Assembly: GCA_030526935.1 (NCBI GenBank)
Contig: JAUNBY010000008.1
Location: 1-23,246 of the forward strand
Origin: Clostridia bacterium
GTDB taxonomy: Bacteria > Bacillota > Clostridia > Christensenellales > Aristaeellaceae
DNA: 23,246 nt
Direction: 5' to 3'
The notes below the pieces were generated by a model, which saw only the letters and a program-made list of their open reading frames with translations, made no database searches and was not told the DNA's origin. Positions 1 through 6,689 of this stretch are shown here, one piece after another. The translations under genes were made by a program, and so were the position numbers. Position 1 is the first letter of the stretch; each line of letters starts with the position of its first letter.

Positions 1-425
1 AGTATGGCATTCCATGGTATGAATTATATGAAATCACGTTGATTCATTAAGATGCACGAGAAATTGAGTCGTATTACCATTTTAACGTGTCGAACCAATT
101 ATCTGCATCGAGAACGCTTCTTGACTGAACATTTCAGCCATATCAAAAGCTTAACATGCCGTTATCACCAATGCGCTACCATTTATTAACATTTGACAAA
201 CCATGCCCGAACAGGATACAATAGAGATAGAGCTTAGAATATTGAGCGTCGGAAAGTATCGAAAGATAATCAGACAAAATGAATAATTGAATGAAAATAA
301 ATAGTAAAAATAAAATAAAATAGATACTGATAGTATTAATCTATTTGTATTTTAGTGCTTTACCGGTGCTCGTTCGTATTATACTTACTATATATAATAT
401 GTTTTTAATGGGACAGGTGAACTTC
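1..425. other. AT-rich intergenic region upstream of the first XRE gene
   Basis: No convincing complete gene is visible here. On the plus strand, frame 3 is open from the window edge to a TAA at about position 50 and could be the last ~15 codons of an upstream gene, but this is too short to recognise. The stretch is clearly richer in A and T than the rest of the window, especially 280-410. It contains a good promoter (193-222) and a short dyad, ATACT-GAT-AGTAT (324-336), which could be an operator. Confidence 0.5.
193..222 (+). promoter_or_regulatory. Sigma-A-type promoter upstream of the XRE gene
   Basis: A perfect TTGACA (193-198) is followed after 18 bases by TACAAT (217-222), five of six bases matching the -10 consensus. 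Transcription would begin near 229, leaving about 200 bases of AT-rich leader before the regulator at 426. A second -10-like TATAAT (393-398) lies closer to the gene but has no clear -35, so which one drives the gene is uncertain. Confidence 0.5.
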
Positions 426-728
426 GTGGATTACAAAGCGCTTGGTGATCGCATTAGGTATCGACGGCGTTCTTTAGGATATACACAGGAGCAGCTATCA
501 AAGAAGTCCGGGATATCGTTGAGTTATGTGGGCCTTATAGAGAGAGGCGATCGCAGCGCCAGCATTGGCACGCTGGTGGCGCTTGCGAACGCTTTGGAGA
601 TTTCAACGGATATCCTTTTGCAGGATTCGCTAAACGAAAGCGTTTTTTCGGTAAATGACGATTATATCGCCAAAAACTATATACTAAAGGAAATGCGTAA
701 ACTGTTGTATCTGGAAGACGAAAAGTAG
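426..728 (+). CDS. Small XRE-family helix-turn-helix regulator
   Basis: A 100-residue DNA-binding protein of the Cro/C1 (XRE) type. The HTH domain spans about residues 2-60: a DYKALGDRIR helix, then Y-TQEQLSKKSGIS as the first HTH helix and SYVGLIERGDRSAS around the recognition helix. The C-terminal 35 residues are charged and unassigned. I chose the GTG at 426 because AGGTGA lies five bases upstream and the HTH starts right after it. The longer reading from ATG 345 adds a hydrophobic 27-residue leader that does not resemble the family. There is no partner gene, so the target is unknown. The gene converges on the sialic acid operon and could regulate it, but nothing in the sequence shows this. 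Confidence 0.8.
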   Translation: MDYKALGDRIRYRRRSLGYTQEQLSKKSGISLSYVGLIERGDRSASIGTLVALANALEISTDILLQDSLNESVFSVNDDYIAKNYILKEMRKLLYLEDEK

Positions 729-731
729 CGT

Positions 732-791
732 TGCGCCGATGCTGCGAATAAAGCTGCGAATAAATCAATTTAAACACTCTACATCGGCGCA
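732..791. repeat. 10-bp inverted repeat enclosing a tandem 12-bp repeat
   Basis: TGCGCCGATG (732-741) is the exact reverse complement of CATCGGCGCA (782-791), with a 40-base AT-rich loop. Inside the loop, starting on the last stem base, GCTGCGAATAAA occurs twice head-to-tail (741-752 and 753-764). The element fills the gap between two convergent genes, so it could act as a bidirectional 3' end. There is no proper T tract on either strand and the loop is long, so a classic intrinsic terminator is not shown. Confidence 0.6.
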
Positions 792-829
792 TCCGCCAAA
801 TTATCACTTAAAAACCGGCTGACAAAGCC

Positions 830-1282
830 TCATTGCTGTTTTAACCTCTCAAATAAGGATTCACACCCGGCGTATATATCGCGATACGCCGCATCAAAGC
901 GCCCTGTATACCAGGGGTCGCTGATATCACGGTCGAGTAGCCTGCCAACTTTATTCTGCGGATCAGCGCTGAATATGCGCAGAGTTGATGCTACGTTGGC
1001 GCTGTCCATACATAAAAAGGCGTCATATTTATCATAGTCGTCCCTGCGAAGAAGCGTTGCCCGCTTACCCTCGCAAGACAGGCCGTGTCTGGCAAGTACC
1101 GCCCTCGCCCGGGGATAGACGGGATTTCCGACTCCCGCAAAGATTTCTTCGGAACTGGTCGCGCAGGAGGCGATGACGAATTGCTTCGCCATTCCGCTCC
1201 TGCTTACCATGTCCTTCATGATAAACTCAGCCATGGGGCTTCGGCAGATATTTCCGTGACAGACGAACATAATTCTTTTCAT
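830..1282 (-). CDS. Low-molecular-weight protein tyrosine phosphatase
   Basis: A 150-residue cytoplasmic phosphatase of the arsenate reductase-like LMW-PTP fold. The P-loop C8-HGNIC-R14-S15 gives the CX5R signature with nucleophile Cys8, and the general acid is Asp122 in SDPWYTG. Length is normal for the family. Ile12 sits where the arginine phosphatase YwlE has Thr, which favours phosphotyrosine (or small phosphoester) over phosphoarginine; this is inferred from family knowledge. Its start overlaps the stop of the upstream oxidoreductase by four bases (ATGA), so translation is probably coupled and it is the last gene of the operon. A protein phosphatase is an unexpected member of a sugar catabolic operon and its substrate is unknown. 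Such enzymes often pair with a BY-kinase in capsule loci, but none is present here. Confidence 0.9.
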   Translation of the reverse strand: MKRIMFVCHGNICRSPMAEFIMKDMVSRSGMAKQFVIASCATSSEEIFAGVGNPVYPRARAVLARHGLSCEGKRATLLRRDDYDKYDAFLCMDSANVASTLRIFSADPQNKVGRLLDRDISDPWYTGRFDAAYRDIYAGCESLFERLKQQ

Positions 1283-2448
1283 AATGTTTTAAAGGCGCTG
1301 CTCGTATCGAGCACCTTCCCCGTTTGAGCCTTGGGACGCGATGAGGCGATCTTTTCACCGAGCATCTTCTTATATAACTCCCAATCAAGGTTTAATGGCT
1401 GTACGGACTTGCCAAGCCACGACGAAAGGTGAATGGAGTTTGACAAAAGAACCTGTCTGTATCCGTCGGCGCCGTCCGCAATCGGACGGCTTGCGCTGCG
1501 TATGGCCTCGACGAAGTCGCGCATTATAATTATATGTCCCGATACCTCGGCTTCGCGGGGCGTGAGATCCAGCGACTCGTGCGATGGCTGGCCGTATCCC
1601 GAACGATACTCCCGCGTGAACTGACTCAGCGTACTTTCGAGGCGTTTTAGCGTCAATTTGCCGTCCTCGTAAAGAAGAGTACCGCCCTCGAGCGTTATAT
1701 CTATGCGCTGTATTCCGGGCGCGTCGCCCGTAGTCGATACAAATACCCCGGTGGCTCCGTTTTCATACTCCATATAGGCGGTGACGTCGTCTTCGACCTC
1801 GATGTCATGCCATTTTCCCTCGTGACAATGTGCGTGAACGCTGACGGGCAGACCCGCAAGCCACACGATGGTGTCGATGGTGTGAGCCGCCTGATTGACG
1901 AGCACACCACCTCCTTCGCCGGACCATGTGCCGCGCCAGGCGCAGGAATCGTAATAACACTGCGCGCGAAACCATCCCGTACTTATGCAGTTTAGCCTGC
2001 GAACGGCGCCCAGGTTAGCGCTTAAGAGCAATTCTTTCATCGCGCGCAGTGCCGGATCAGCTCTTTTGTTGAACATCATCGCGTACACGCGCTTGGCCTC
2101 GATTGACGCCCGAACCAGCATTCGCGCCTCGTCTGATTCCAGACATGCGGGCTTTTCCATAAGAACGTGTTTTCCGGCTTCAAATGCGTCCATACCCTGA
2201 GCGAAATGAGCGGGATGCGGAGTCGCGATCAGTACCGCGTCGATAAGATTTCCCCGGAGCATGTCTTTATAATCGGTAAAACGCTCCACGCCTTCGCCGC
2301 CGAGGTCGTCGAGGAGATCCATGCGCGAACGCGTGCGGTTCGCGACAGCCGCGAGCCTGAGTCCTGGAACTTTGCCGGACAGAACATTCTTTGCGTGCTC
2401 TATGCCTATGCCTCCGAAGCCAACGATGCCAAGCGCTATATCCTTCAT
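1279..2448 (-). CDS. Gfo/Idh/MocA-family NAD(P)-dependent oxidoreductase, possible anhydro-sialic acid oxidoreductase
   Basis: A 389-residue cytoplasmic dehydrogenase. The N-terminal Rossmann fold starts with GIVGFGGIG (7-15). The hallmark EKP is at 98-100 and the probable catalytic His is His189 in NQAAHTID, within the C-terminal alpha/beta domain. This superfamily acts on sugars, inositols and related compounds, and sequence alone does not fix the substrate. Its position between a sialic acid lyase-like gene and a phosphatase, overlapping both by four bases, suggests a role in preparing unusual sialic acids. RgNanOx of Ruminococcus gnavus and YjhC of E. coli belong to this superfamily and interconvert 2,7-anhydro-Neu5Ac and Neu5Ac. 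Family assignment is firm; the substrate is inference from context. No signal peptide is visible. Confidence 0.9.
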   Translation of the reverse strand: MKDIALGIVGFGGIGIEHAKNVLSGKVPGLRLAAVANRTRSRMDLLDDLGGEGVERFTDYKDMLRGNLIDAVLIATPHPAHFAQGMDAFEAGKHVLMEKPACLESDEARMLVRASIEAKRVYAMMFNKRADPALRAMKELLLSANLGAVRRLNCISTGWFRAQCYYDSCAWRGTWSGEGGGVLVNQAAHTIDTIVWLAGLPVSVHAHCHEGKWHDIEVEDDVTAYMEYENGATGVFVSTTGDAPGIQRIDITLEGGTLLYEDGKLTLKRLESTLSQFTREYRSGYGQPSHESLDLTPREAEVSGHIIIMRDFVEAIRSASRPIADGADGYRQVLLSNSIHLSSWLGKSVQPLNLDWELYKKMLGEKIASSRPKAQTGKVLDTSSAFKTL

Positions 2449-3359
2449 CCGCAGTATTCCTCAACCGTCCGGTCGATGCGCGAGACGAGGGCTTCGACGG
2501 CGGAAACATTATCAAGGCTTATTCTCGGCAGAGGGCTTCTCGCTTCGCCGATGTCTAGCGCGCGGTGATGAACGACGGCTTTTACTACGGGGAACATGTT
2601 TCCTATGTCAAAAATGCCGAGTATGAGCTTGTATATATCGAGCTGCAACTGTTTCGCTCTTTCCAATTCGCCCGACTTCACAAGCGAGTATAACTTCACG
2701 TACAATTCGGGCATAGCGCCGTATGTGCCGCCTATGCCTCCGCAGGCGCCTGCCGCGAGACCCGCGATCAATTGTTCGTCGCAGCCGTTGAAAACGGCGA
2801 ATTCCGTCCCGGCTACGGCTCTCCAGTGAATGATATCCATAATCGACGGGGACGAATTCTTGACGCCGACGACGTTTTTATTCTCCAGAAGCTTTTTAAG
2901 AAGCGGCGCGGTAAGCTCGATTCCGGCGAGCTGGGGTATGTTGTAGACGAAAAACGGCGTATCGGGCGCGGCTTCCGATATTGAGTTCCAGTACTCCGCG
3001 ACAGAAGCCTCGGGCAGTTTGAAGTATATCGGAGGAATTGCGGCTATGGCGTCAACGCCTTGCGATTGTGCGTGTCTGGCCAACTCGCGGCTTTCGGCTA
3101 TGCCGTTACATGCGACGTGCGCTATAACCTTTACGCGCCCTCTCGCGACGGACATAGCGGCTTCGAGCGTCAGCTTGCGTTCGGACACGGTCTGATATAT
3201 GCACTCTCCGGACGAACCGCATATGTACAGCCCGTCGATTCCCTTGCCTATAAGGTATTCGACGAAAGCTTCCGTCCTTGAAGGACTCACCTGGCCGTTG
3301 TCGTCGTAGCATGCGTAAAAGGCGGGATATATACCGGCGAATTTCTGATCGTTATTCAT
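2445..3359 (-). CDS. nanA: N-acetylneuraminate lyase-like aldolase (DapA/NanA superfamily)
   Basis: A 304-residue TIM-barrel class I aldolase, the usual length for the family. It has GSSGE (48-52) for the keto-acid carboxylate, Tyr139 in FVYNIP, and the Schiff-base Lys167 in VGVKNSS. The YNIP motif followed by AGIEL is more typical of N-acetylneuraminate lyases than of dihydrodipicolinate synthases. The expected reaction cleaves Neu5Ac to N-acetylmannosamine and pyruvate in the cytoplasm. It sits 40 bases after an N-acylglucosamine 2-epimerase gene, the next enzyme on that route, which supports the call. An AAAGGA site precedes the start. A related keto-sugar acid aldolase remains possible, so the symbol is provisional. 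Confidence 0.82.
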   Translation of the reverse strand: MNNDQKFAGIYPAFYACYDDNGQVSPSRTEAFVEYLIGKGIDGLYICGSSGECIYQTVSERKLTLEAAMSVARGRVKVIAHVACNGIAESRELARHAQSQGVDAIAAIPPIYFKLPEASVAEYWNSISEAAPDTPFFVYNIPQLAGIELTAPLLKKLLENKNVVGVKNSSPSIMDIIHWRAVAGTEFAVFNGCDEQLIAGLAAGACGGIGGTYGAMPELYVKLYSLVKSGELERAKQLQLDIYKLILGIFDIGNMFPVVKAVVHHRALDIGEARSPLPRISLDNVSAVEALVSRIDRTVEEYCG

Positions 3360-3399
3360 AATACATCATCCTTTCACGGCTGTCTGAAGCCGTTTTTGA

Positions 3400-4599
3400 T
3401 TATTCTGCTTCCAGTTGATCAAGTATCTTGTCCACCATCATCAGGCAACGCGGAATGTGAAACGGCCCTTTAAATGTGCTGCCCTTGCACGGAGGCTCTG
3501 TGGGAAGCCCGTCGCGGCGCAGGTAGCCGAACCACTCGCCGTATTCGGGGTCGCAAAAATATTTTTTGCAGTAATCGCAGGTTTTGAGGAATATGTCGAG
3601 GTATTTTTCATCTTTTAGATCCCGATATAGCATTATGGAAGCAATCAGTATCTCATTATGCGGCCACCACAGCTTCATGTCGTGCTCATAGGACTCGGGC
3701 GGCTTGCCGAGGCAATCGATGAAGTACTTAAGCCCCTGGTATTCATCGTCCCACCCGGCGTTAAACGCCATGTCAAATATGTCCTTTGCCGTGTTGTAAA
3801 GCCCTTTATCGTCGATATGGTTCGCTTCTTCCATAAGGAACCAGGCGCATTCTATGTCGTGACCGGGGTTGACCACGCGTCCGGAGGATATGTCGAGCAT
3901 AGGGGCGCCGTCCACGCAGACGGTTTCAAGCGTACAGCCCAGATCGTACTTAACGTGGTATTTTGTAATGATATCACAGCATTCGCGGGAACGCTCGTCG
4001 TAGAGCGGGGCGCGCTTGGGATCGACGCGGCGCATTATCGAGGTGACGTTTAAATAAATCATGGGGTTGGCAAGCGCCAGACCGGAACGGGTTTTCGCGA
4101 TGGTCTTGGGGCCAAGTCCCGCGGGATCTTCGATAAGGCCGTTGTTGAGCTTGTATATCATTTCATAGGCGTTTCTTGCTCTTTCGAGGTACTGATCCTC
4201 GCCGGTAAGGCCATAGTATTCGGCGTTGGCGATGGCGTAAAAGCCTTCGCTGAAATTATAGCGGCGCTGTCTTAGCGGCTTGCCGTCGGAAGTTACGGTG
4301 AAGTAGAGCCGGCCTCCCGCTTCGCGATTGACGCAGTGTTCCTCGAGAAAATCAAGACAGCTCTTTGAAAAGGCCATGTAGTCTTCGCGCTTGCCGTACA
4401 GCCTGCAGAGGTTCGCGTATGTCCATGCGCAGCGACCCTGCATCCATACGCTTTTATCCGTAGAGTAAATATTTCCTTCGCGATCAAGGCAGGTATATAC
4501 CCCGCCATTTATCCTGTCCCAGCCGTGTTCAAGCCAGAATGAGGCGCACGCCGCCAACTCGCTTTTTACCCATTCGTGAATCTCGCTCAAATTGCGCAT
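3400..4599 (-). CDS. N-acylglucosamine 2-epimerase (AGE/RenBP family)
   Basis: A 399-residue (alpha/alpha)6-barrel epimerase expected to interconvert N-acetylmannosamine and N-acetylglucosamine. RenBP-like motifs appear in order (numbered from the TTG two codons upstream): GGVYTCLDREG near 34, WMQGR with Arg58, GRVVNPGHDIE with His249 and Glu252, KLWWPHNE with His316, and GPFHIPRCL with the second catalytic His383. This overall pattern fits N-acyl sugar epimerases better than cellobiose 2-epimerases. I chose ATG 4599 because AAGGAGGG (4607-4614) lies seven bases upstream; the TTG at 4605 would be one base from it. It is the first gene of the minus-strand operon, directly behind a promoter at 4634-4662. 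Confidence 0.88.
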   Translation of the reverse strand: MRNLSEIHEWVKSELAACASFWLEHGWDRINGGVYTCLDREGNIYSTDKSVWMQGRCAWTYANLCRLYGKREDYMAFSKSCLDFLEEHCVNREAGGRLYFTVTSDGKPLRQRRYNFSEGFYAIANAEYYGLTGEDQYLERARNAYEMIYKLNNGLIEDPAGLGPKTIAKTRSGLALANPMIYLNVTSIMRRVDPKRAPLYDERSRECCDIITKYHVKYDLGCTLETVCVDGAPMLDISSGRVVNPGHDIECAWFLMEEANHIDDKGLYNTAKDIFDMAFNAGWDDEYQGLKYFIDCLGKPPESYEHDMKLWWPHNEILIASIMLYRDLKDEKYLDIFLKTCDYCKKYFCDPEYGEWFGYLRRDGLPTEPPCKGSTFKGPFHIPRCLMMVDKILDQLEAE

Positions 4600-4633
4600 A
4601 CCCAAGCCCTCCTTAACCTTTTAGCACTCATAG

Positions 4634-4662
4634 ATTATAGCACATAAAGCGGGGTTTTACAA
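4634..4662 (-). promoter_or_regulatory. Promoter of the sialic acid-type operon
   Basis: Read on the minus strand, TTGTAA (4662-4657) is followed after exactly 17 bases by a perfect TATAAT (4639-4634). Transcription would start near 4627, about 28 bases before the epimerase ATG, leaving just enough room for its ribosome site. The location and spacing fit the operon well. Confidence 0.65.
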
Positions 4663-4799
4663 TCGAAATATCGGCAGTTTGATACTTTGACAAAACCGGG
4701 CGTTTCACTAAACAGGACATGAGGCGGCTGATGGTGAAATCACGGATAAAACCGTCTTTTACATAGATATGGAACTGATCGCACAGAAAGAAAGCGCGG

Positions 4800-4827
4800 A
4801 TGCTTACATGCCATATGCAGTAAGCAT
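4800..4827. promoter_or_regulatory. 28-bp imperfect palindrome between divergent operons, operator candidate
   Basis: ATGCTTAC (4800-4807) pairs with GTAAGCAT (4820-4827), and inside it TGC (4809-4811) pairs with GCA (4817-4819), with one unpaired A at 4808. It lies between the sialic acid operon promoter and the exporter operon, about 45 bases upstream of the latter's likely -35. The size and symmetry fit a binding site for a dimeric regulator. No gene in the window can be tied to it. Confidence 0.4.
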
Positions 4828-4871
4828 ACCTGGACAATTTCTGAGCAAAACGCCGAAATTTATTATTAGGT

Positions 4872-4911
4872 TTGACAAACCTTTGCCACATCCTGGGATT
4901 ATAGTTACAAG
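4872..4911 (+). promoter_or_regulatory. Probable promoter region of the exporter operon
   Basis: Two overlapping arrangements are possible: TTGACA (4872-4877) with GATTAT (4897-4902) at 19 bases, or TTGCCA (4883-4888) with TACAAG (4906-4911) at 17 bases. Neither is ideal, so the exact promoter is unresolved. The location, just upstream of the first exporter gene and divergent from the sialic acid operon, is reasonable. Confidence 0.4.
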
Positions 4912-4942
4912 CAAACGGGAGTGTGTCTTCGGAGGAGTCTCT

Positions 4943-5938
4943 ATGAAGAAAAAAAAGCGCAAGGGTAAGCTGATTCTACTGCTGGTCATATTATTGCTGC
5001 TGGCGGCGATAGTGTATTTCTACGTGCTGCCTATGTTCAGGGCTGAGTTTACGACGACCTACGATACCTATACGGCGTCGAGGGGATCCATCTCCAATTC
5101 CCTGTCGTTCAGCGGAAGCTTTTCGCTGATAAACAGCCACACCTATACGGCATCGGCCGACGGTTCCGTGAGAATCATATACGTAACGGCGGGTGACATA
5201 GTCGCCGAAGGCGACAGGCTTTACAGGCTGTCTACGGGCGAGACGATAAGGGCCGATTTCGCGGGGACGATAAACTCCGTGTCAGTCGAGACGGGTGACG
5301 ACGTGTATTCGGGCGATACCATAATGCAGCTGGCTGACTTCTCGCGGCAGAAAGTATCAATAAGGGTTGACGAATACGATATAAACGACGTAAGCGTAGG
5401 TCAGGCGTGTACCATTACCGCCACCGCGCAGGAGCGCTCGTTTGAGTCGAGCATTTCGAGTATCAGCTACATATCCTCGTCGGCGGGCAATGTGGCCTAC
5501 TACACCGCCGAGTGCGAGGTAGACATAGATTACGGGGTATACCCCGGAATGCAGGCAACGGTCACCATACCGCGCGACGAGGCGCTCGACGTAGTGGTGC
5601 TGAGCATGAACGCGCTGAGCTTCGCCAGAGATAATTCCGCCTTCGTCTACGTGATGGGCGAGAGCGGGGAGATGGAAGAGCTTTCAGTGGAACTCGGCGT
5701 GAATAACGGCAATTTCGTAGAGATAGTCTCGGGTCTCGAGGAAGGCGATACCGTGTACGTAGAGGCCGAGGAGGAAGAGACGTCGACATCGCTGCTCTCA
5801 GGGCTGTTTGGCTCCACCCAGATCAACCAGACCCAGCAGCGCGGAAATCGTCAAAGCGGAACCACCGGCGGTACGGGCGGCGGTATGCCCGCCGGAGCTA
5901 TGGGCGGCGGCGGCATGCCCGGCGGCTTCGGTGGATAG
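4943..5938 (+). CDS. Membrane-anchored HlyD/MacA-like periplasmic adaptor subunit of an ABC exporter
   Basis: A 331-residue protein with a basic start (KKKKRKGK), one membrane segment at about 9-30 and an extracytoplasmic body. A barrel-sandwich (lipoyl-like) core spans about 65-135, where VTAGDIVAEGD and VETGDDVYSGD are the typical half motifs. Beta-barrel and membrane-proximal domains follow (about 136-275), including GVYPGMQATVTI and LEEGDTVYV. The long coiled-coil hairpin of classical MacA is missing. The last 30 residues are rich in Gly, Met and Pro (GGGMPAGAMGGGGMPGGFGG at 312-331). I chose ATG 4943 because GGAGGAG (4931-4937) precedes it; longer in-frame readings lack a ribosome site. 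It probably couples the ABC pump to a cargo or to outer factors, as YknX does in Bacillus. Confidence 0.85.
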   Translation: MKKKKRKGKLILLLVILLLLAAIVYFYVLPMFRAEFTTTYDTYTASRGSISNSLSFSGSFSLINSHTYTASADGSVRIIYVTAGDIVAEGDRLYRLSTGETIRADFAGTINSVSVETGDDVYSGDTIMQLADFSRQKVSIRVDEYDINDVSVGQACTITATAQERSFESSISSISYISSSAGNVAYYTAECEVDIDYGVYPGMQATVTIPRDEALDVVVLSMNALSFARDNSAFVYVMGESGEMEELSVELGVNNGNFVEIVSGLEEGDTVYVEAEEEETSTSLLSGLFGSTQINQTQQRGNRQSGTTGGTGGGMPAGAMGGGGMPGGFGG

Positions 5939-5951
5939 GCGGAGGCGGAAT

Positions 5952-6689
5952 ATGAATAACAATGCCATCGCGAACGGCGCCGGTGAATCTAACGGCAGAC
6001 AATTCTTCTCGATGAAAGACATCTGCAAGTCCTACCACGTCGCCGACGAGGAGGTTCAGGTACTCCACAACATCAACCTCACTATAGAAAGGGGCGAGTA
6101 TCTTTCGATACTCGGCCCCTCGGGAAGCGGCAAATCGACGTTTATGAACATCATCGGCTGCCTCGATACTCCGACTAGCGGCGAGTATATACTGGACGGG
6201 GAACTGATAGAATCGCTCGATGAAATAGAGCTTGCCCGCATAAGAGGGCGCGAGATAGGCTTCATATTTCAAAACTCGCAGTTGCTTCCCAGAATAGACG
6301 CCCAGAAAAACGTCGAGCTTCCGCTCATATACGCGGGCGTCCCCCCGCGAGAGAGAGCAAGGCGGGCTAAGGATATACTCGAAAGGGTGGGTCTCGCCGA
6401 AAGAAGGCATCACTACTCGAATCAGCTTTCCGGCGGCCAGCAGCAGCGCGTGGCGATAGCCAGGGCGCTGGTTACGAACCCCACGCTCCTTCTCGCCGAC
6501 GAGCCAACCGGAGCGCTCGATCAGAAGACGGGACGTCAGGTGATGAAGCTTTTTCAGGAATTGAACGACGAGGGCCGCACGATAATCATGATCACCCACG
6601 ACAGGAACATCGCGCAATACGCGAATAAGATGGTCACCATAATCGACGGAGTTCTATCCGAAAAGGAGGACGCGCTGGAAGATGCTTAA
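5952..6689 (+). CDS. MacB/LolD-type ABC transporter ATP-binding protein
   Basis: A 245-residue cytoplasmic ATPase. Walker A is GPSGSGKST (55-63), the Q-loop Gln is 107, the signature LSGGQ is at 159-163, Walker B is LLLADEP with Glu184, the D-loop is ALD (188-190) and the switch His is 216. The spacing and the EPTGALD sequence are typical of the LolD/MacB/FtsE group that pairs with FtsX-type permeases. The ATG at 5952 follows GGAGG (5941-5945) by six bases. An upstream extension is open but lacks homology. The gene starts 13 bases after the adaptor and its end overlaps the permease by eight bases, so the products are almost certainly one complex. The N-terminal ~16 residues are a non-conserved extension. 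Confidence 0.95.
   Translation: MNNNAIANGAGESNGRQFFSMKDICKSYHVADEEVQVLHNINLTIERGEYLSILGPSGSGKSTFMNIIGCLDTPTSGEYILDGELIESLDEIELARIRGREIGFIFQNSQLLPRIDAQKNVELPLIYAGVPPRERARRAKDILERVGLAERRHHYSNQLSGGQQQRVAIARALVTNPTLLLADEPTGALDQKTGRQVMKLFQELNDEGRTIIMITHDRNIAQYANKMVTIIDGVLSEKEDALEDA

Noticed and set aside
4628..4891. An 87-codon minus-strand frame in the gap between the divergent operons
   Set aside because: It has no ribosome site, no recognisable sequence, and overlaps the operon promoter, the palindrome and the opposite promoter region.
4769..4942. Upstream extension of the anchored adaptor gene
   Set aside because: It overlaps the probable promoter region, and the ATG at 4943 has a proper ribosome site followed by a typical basic-then-hydrophobic start.
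5898..6617. A 239-codon minus-strand frame
   Set aside because: It is antisense to the ABC ATPase, whose complete set of ATPase motifs leaves no doubt about the coding strand.
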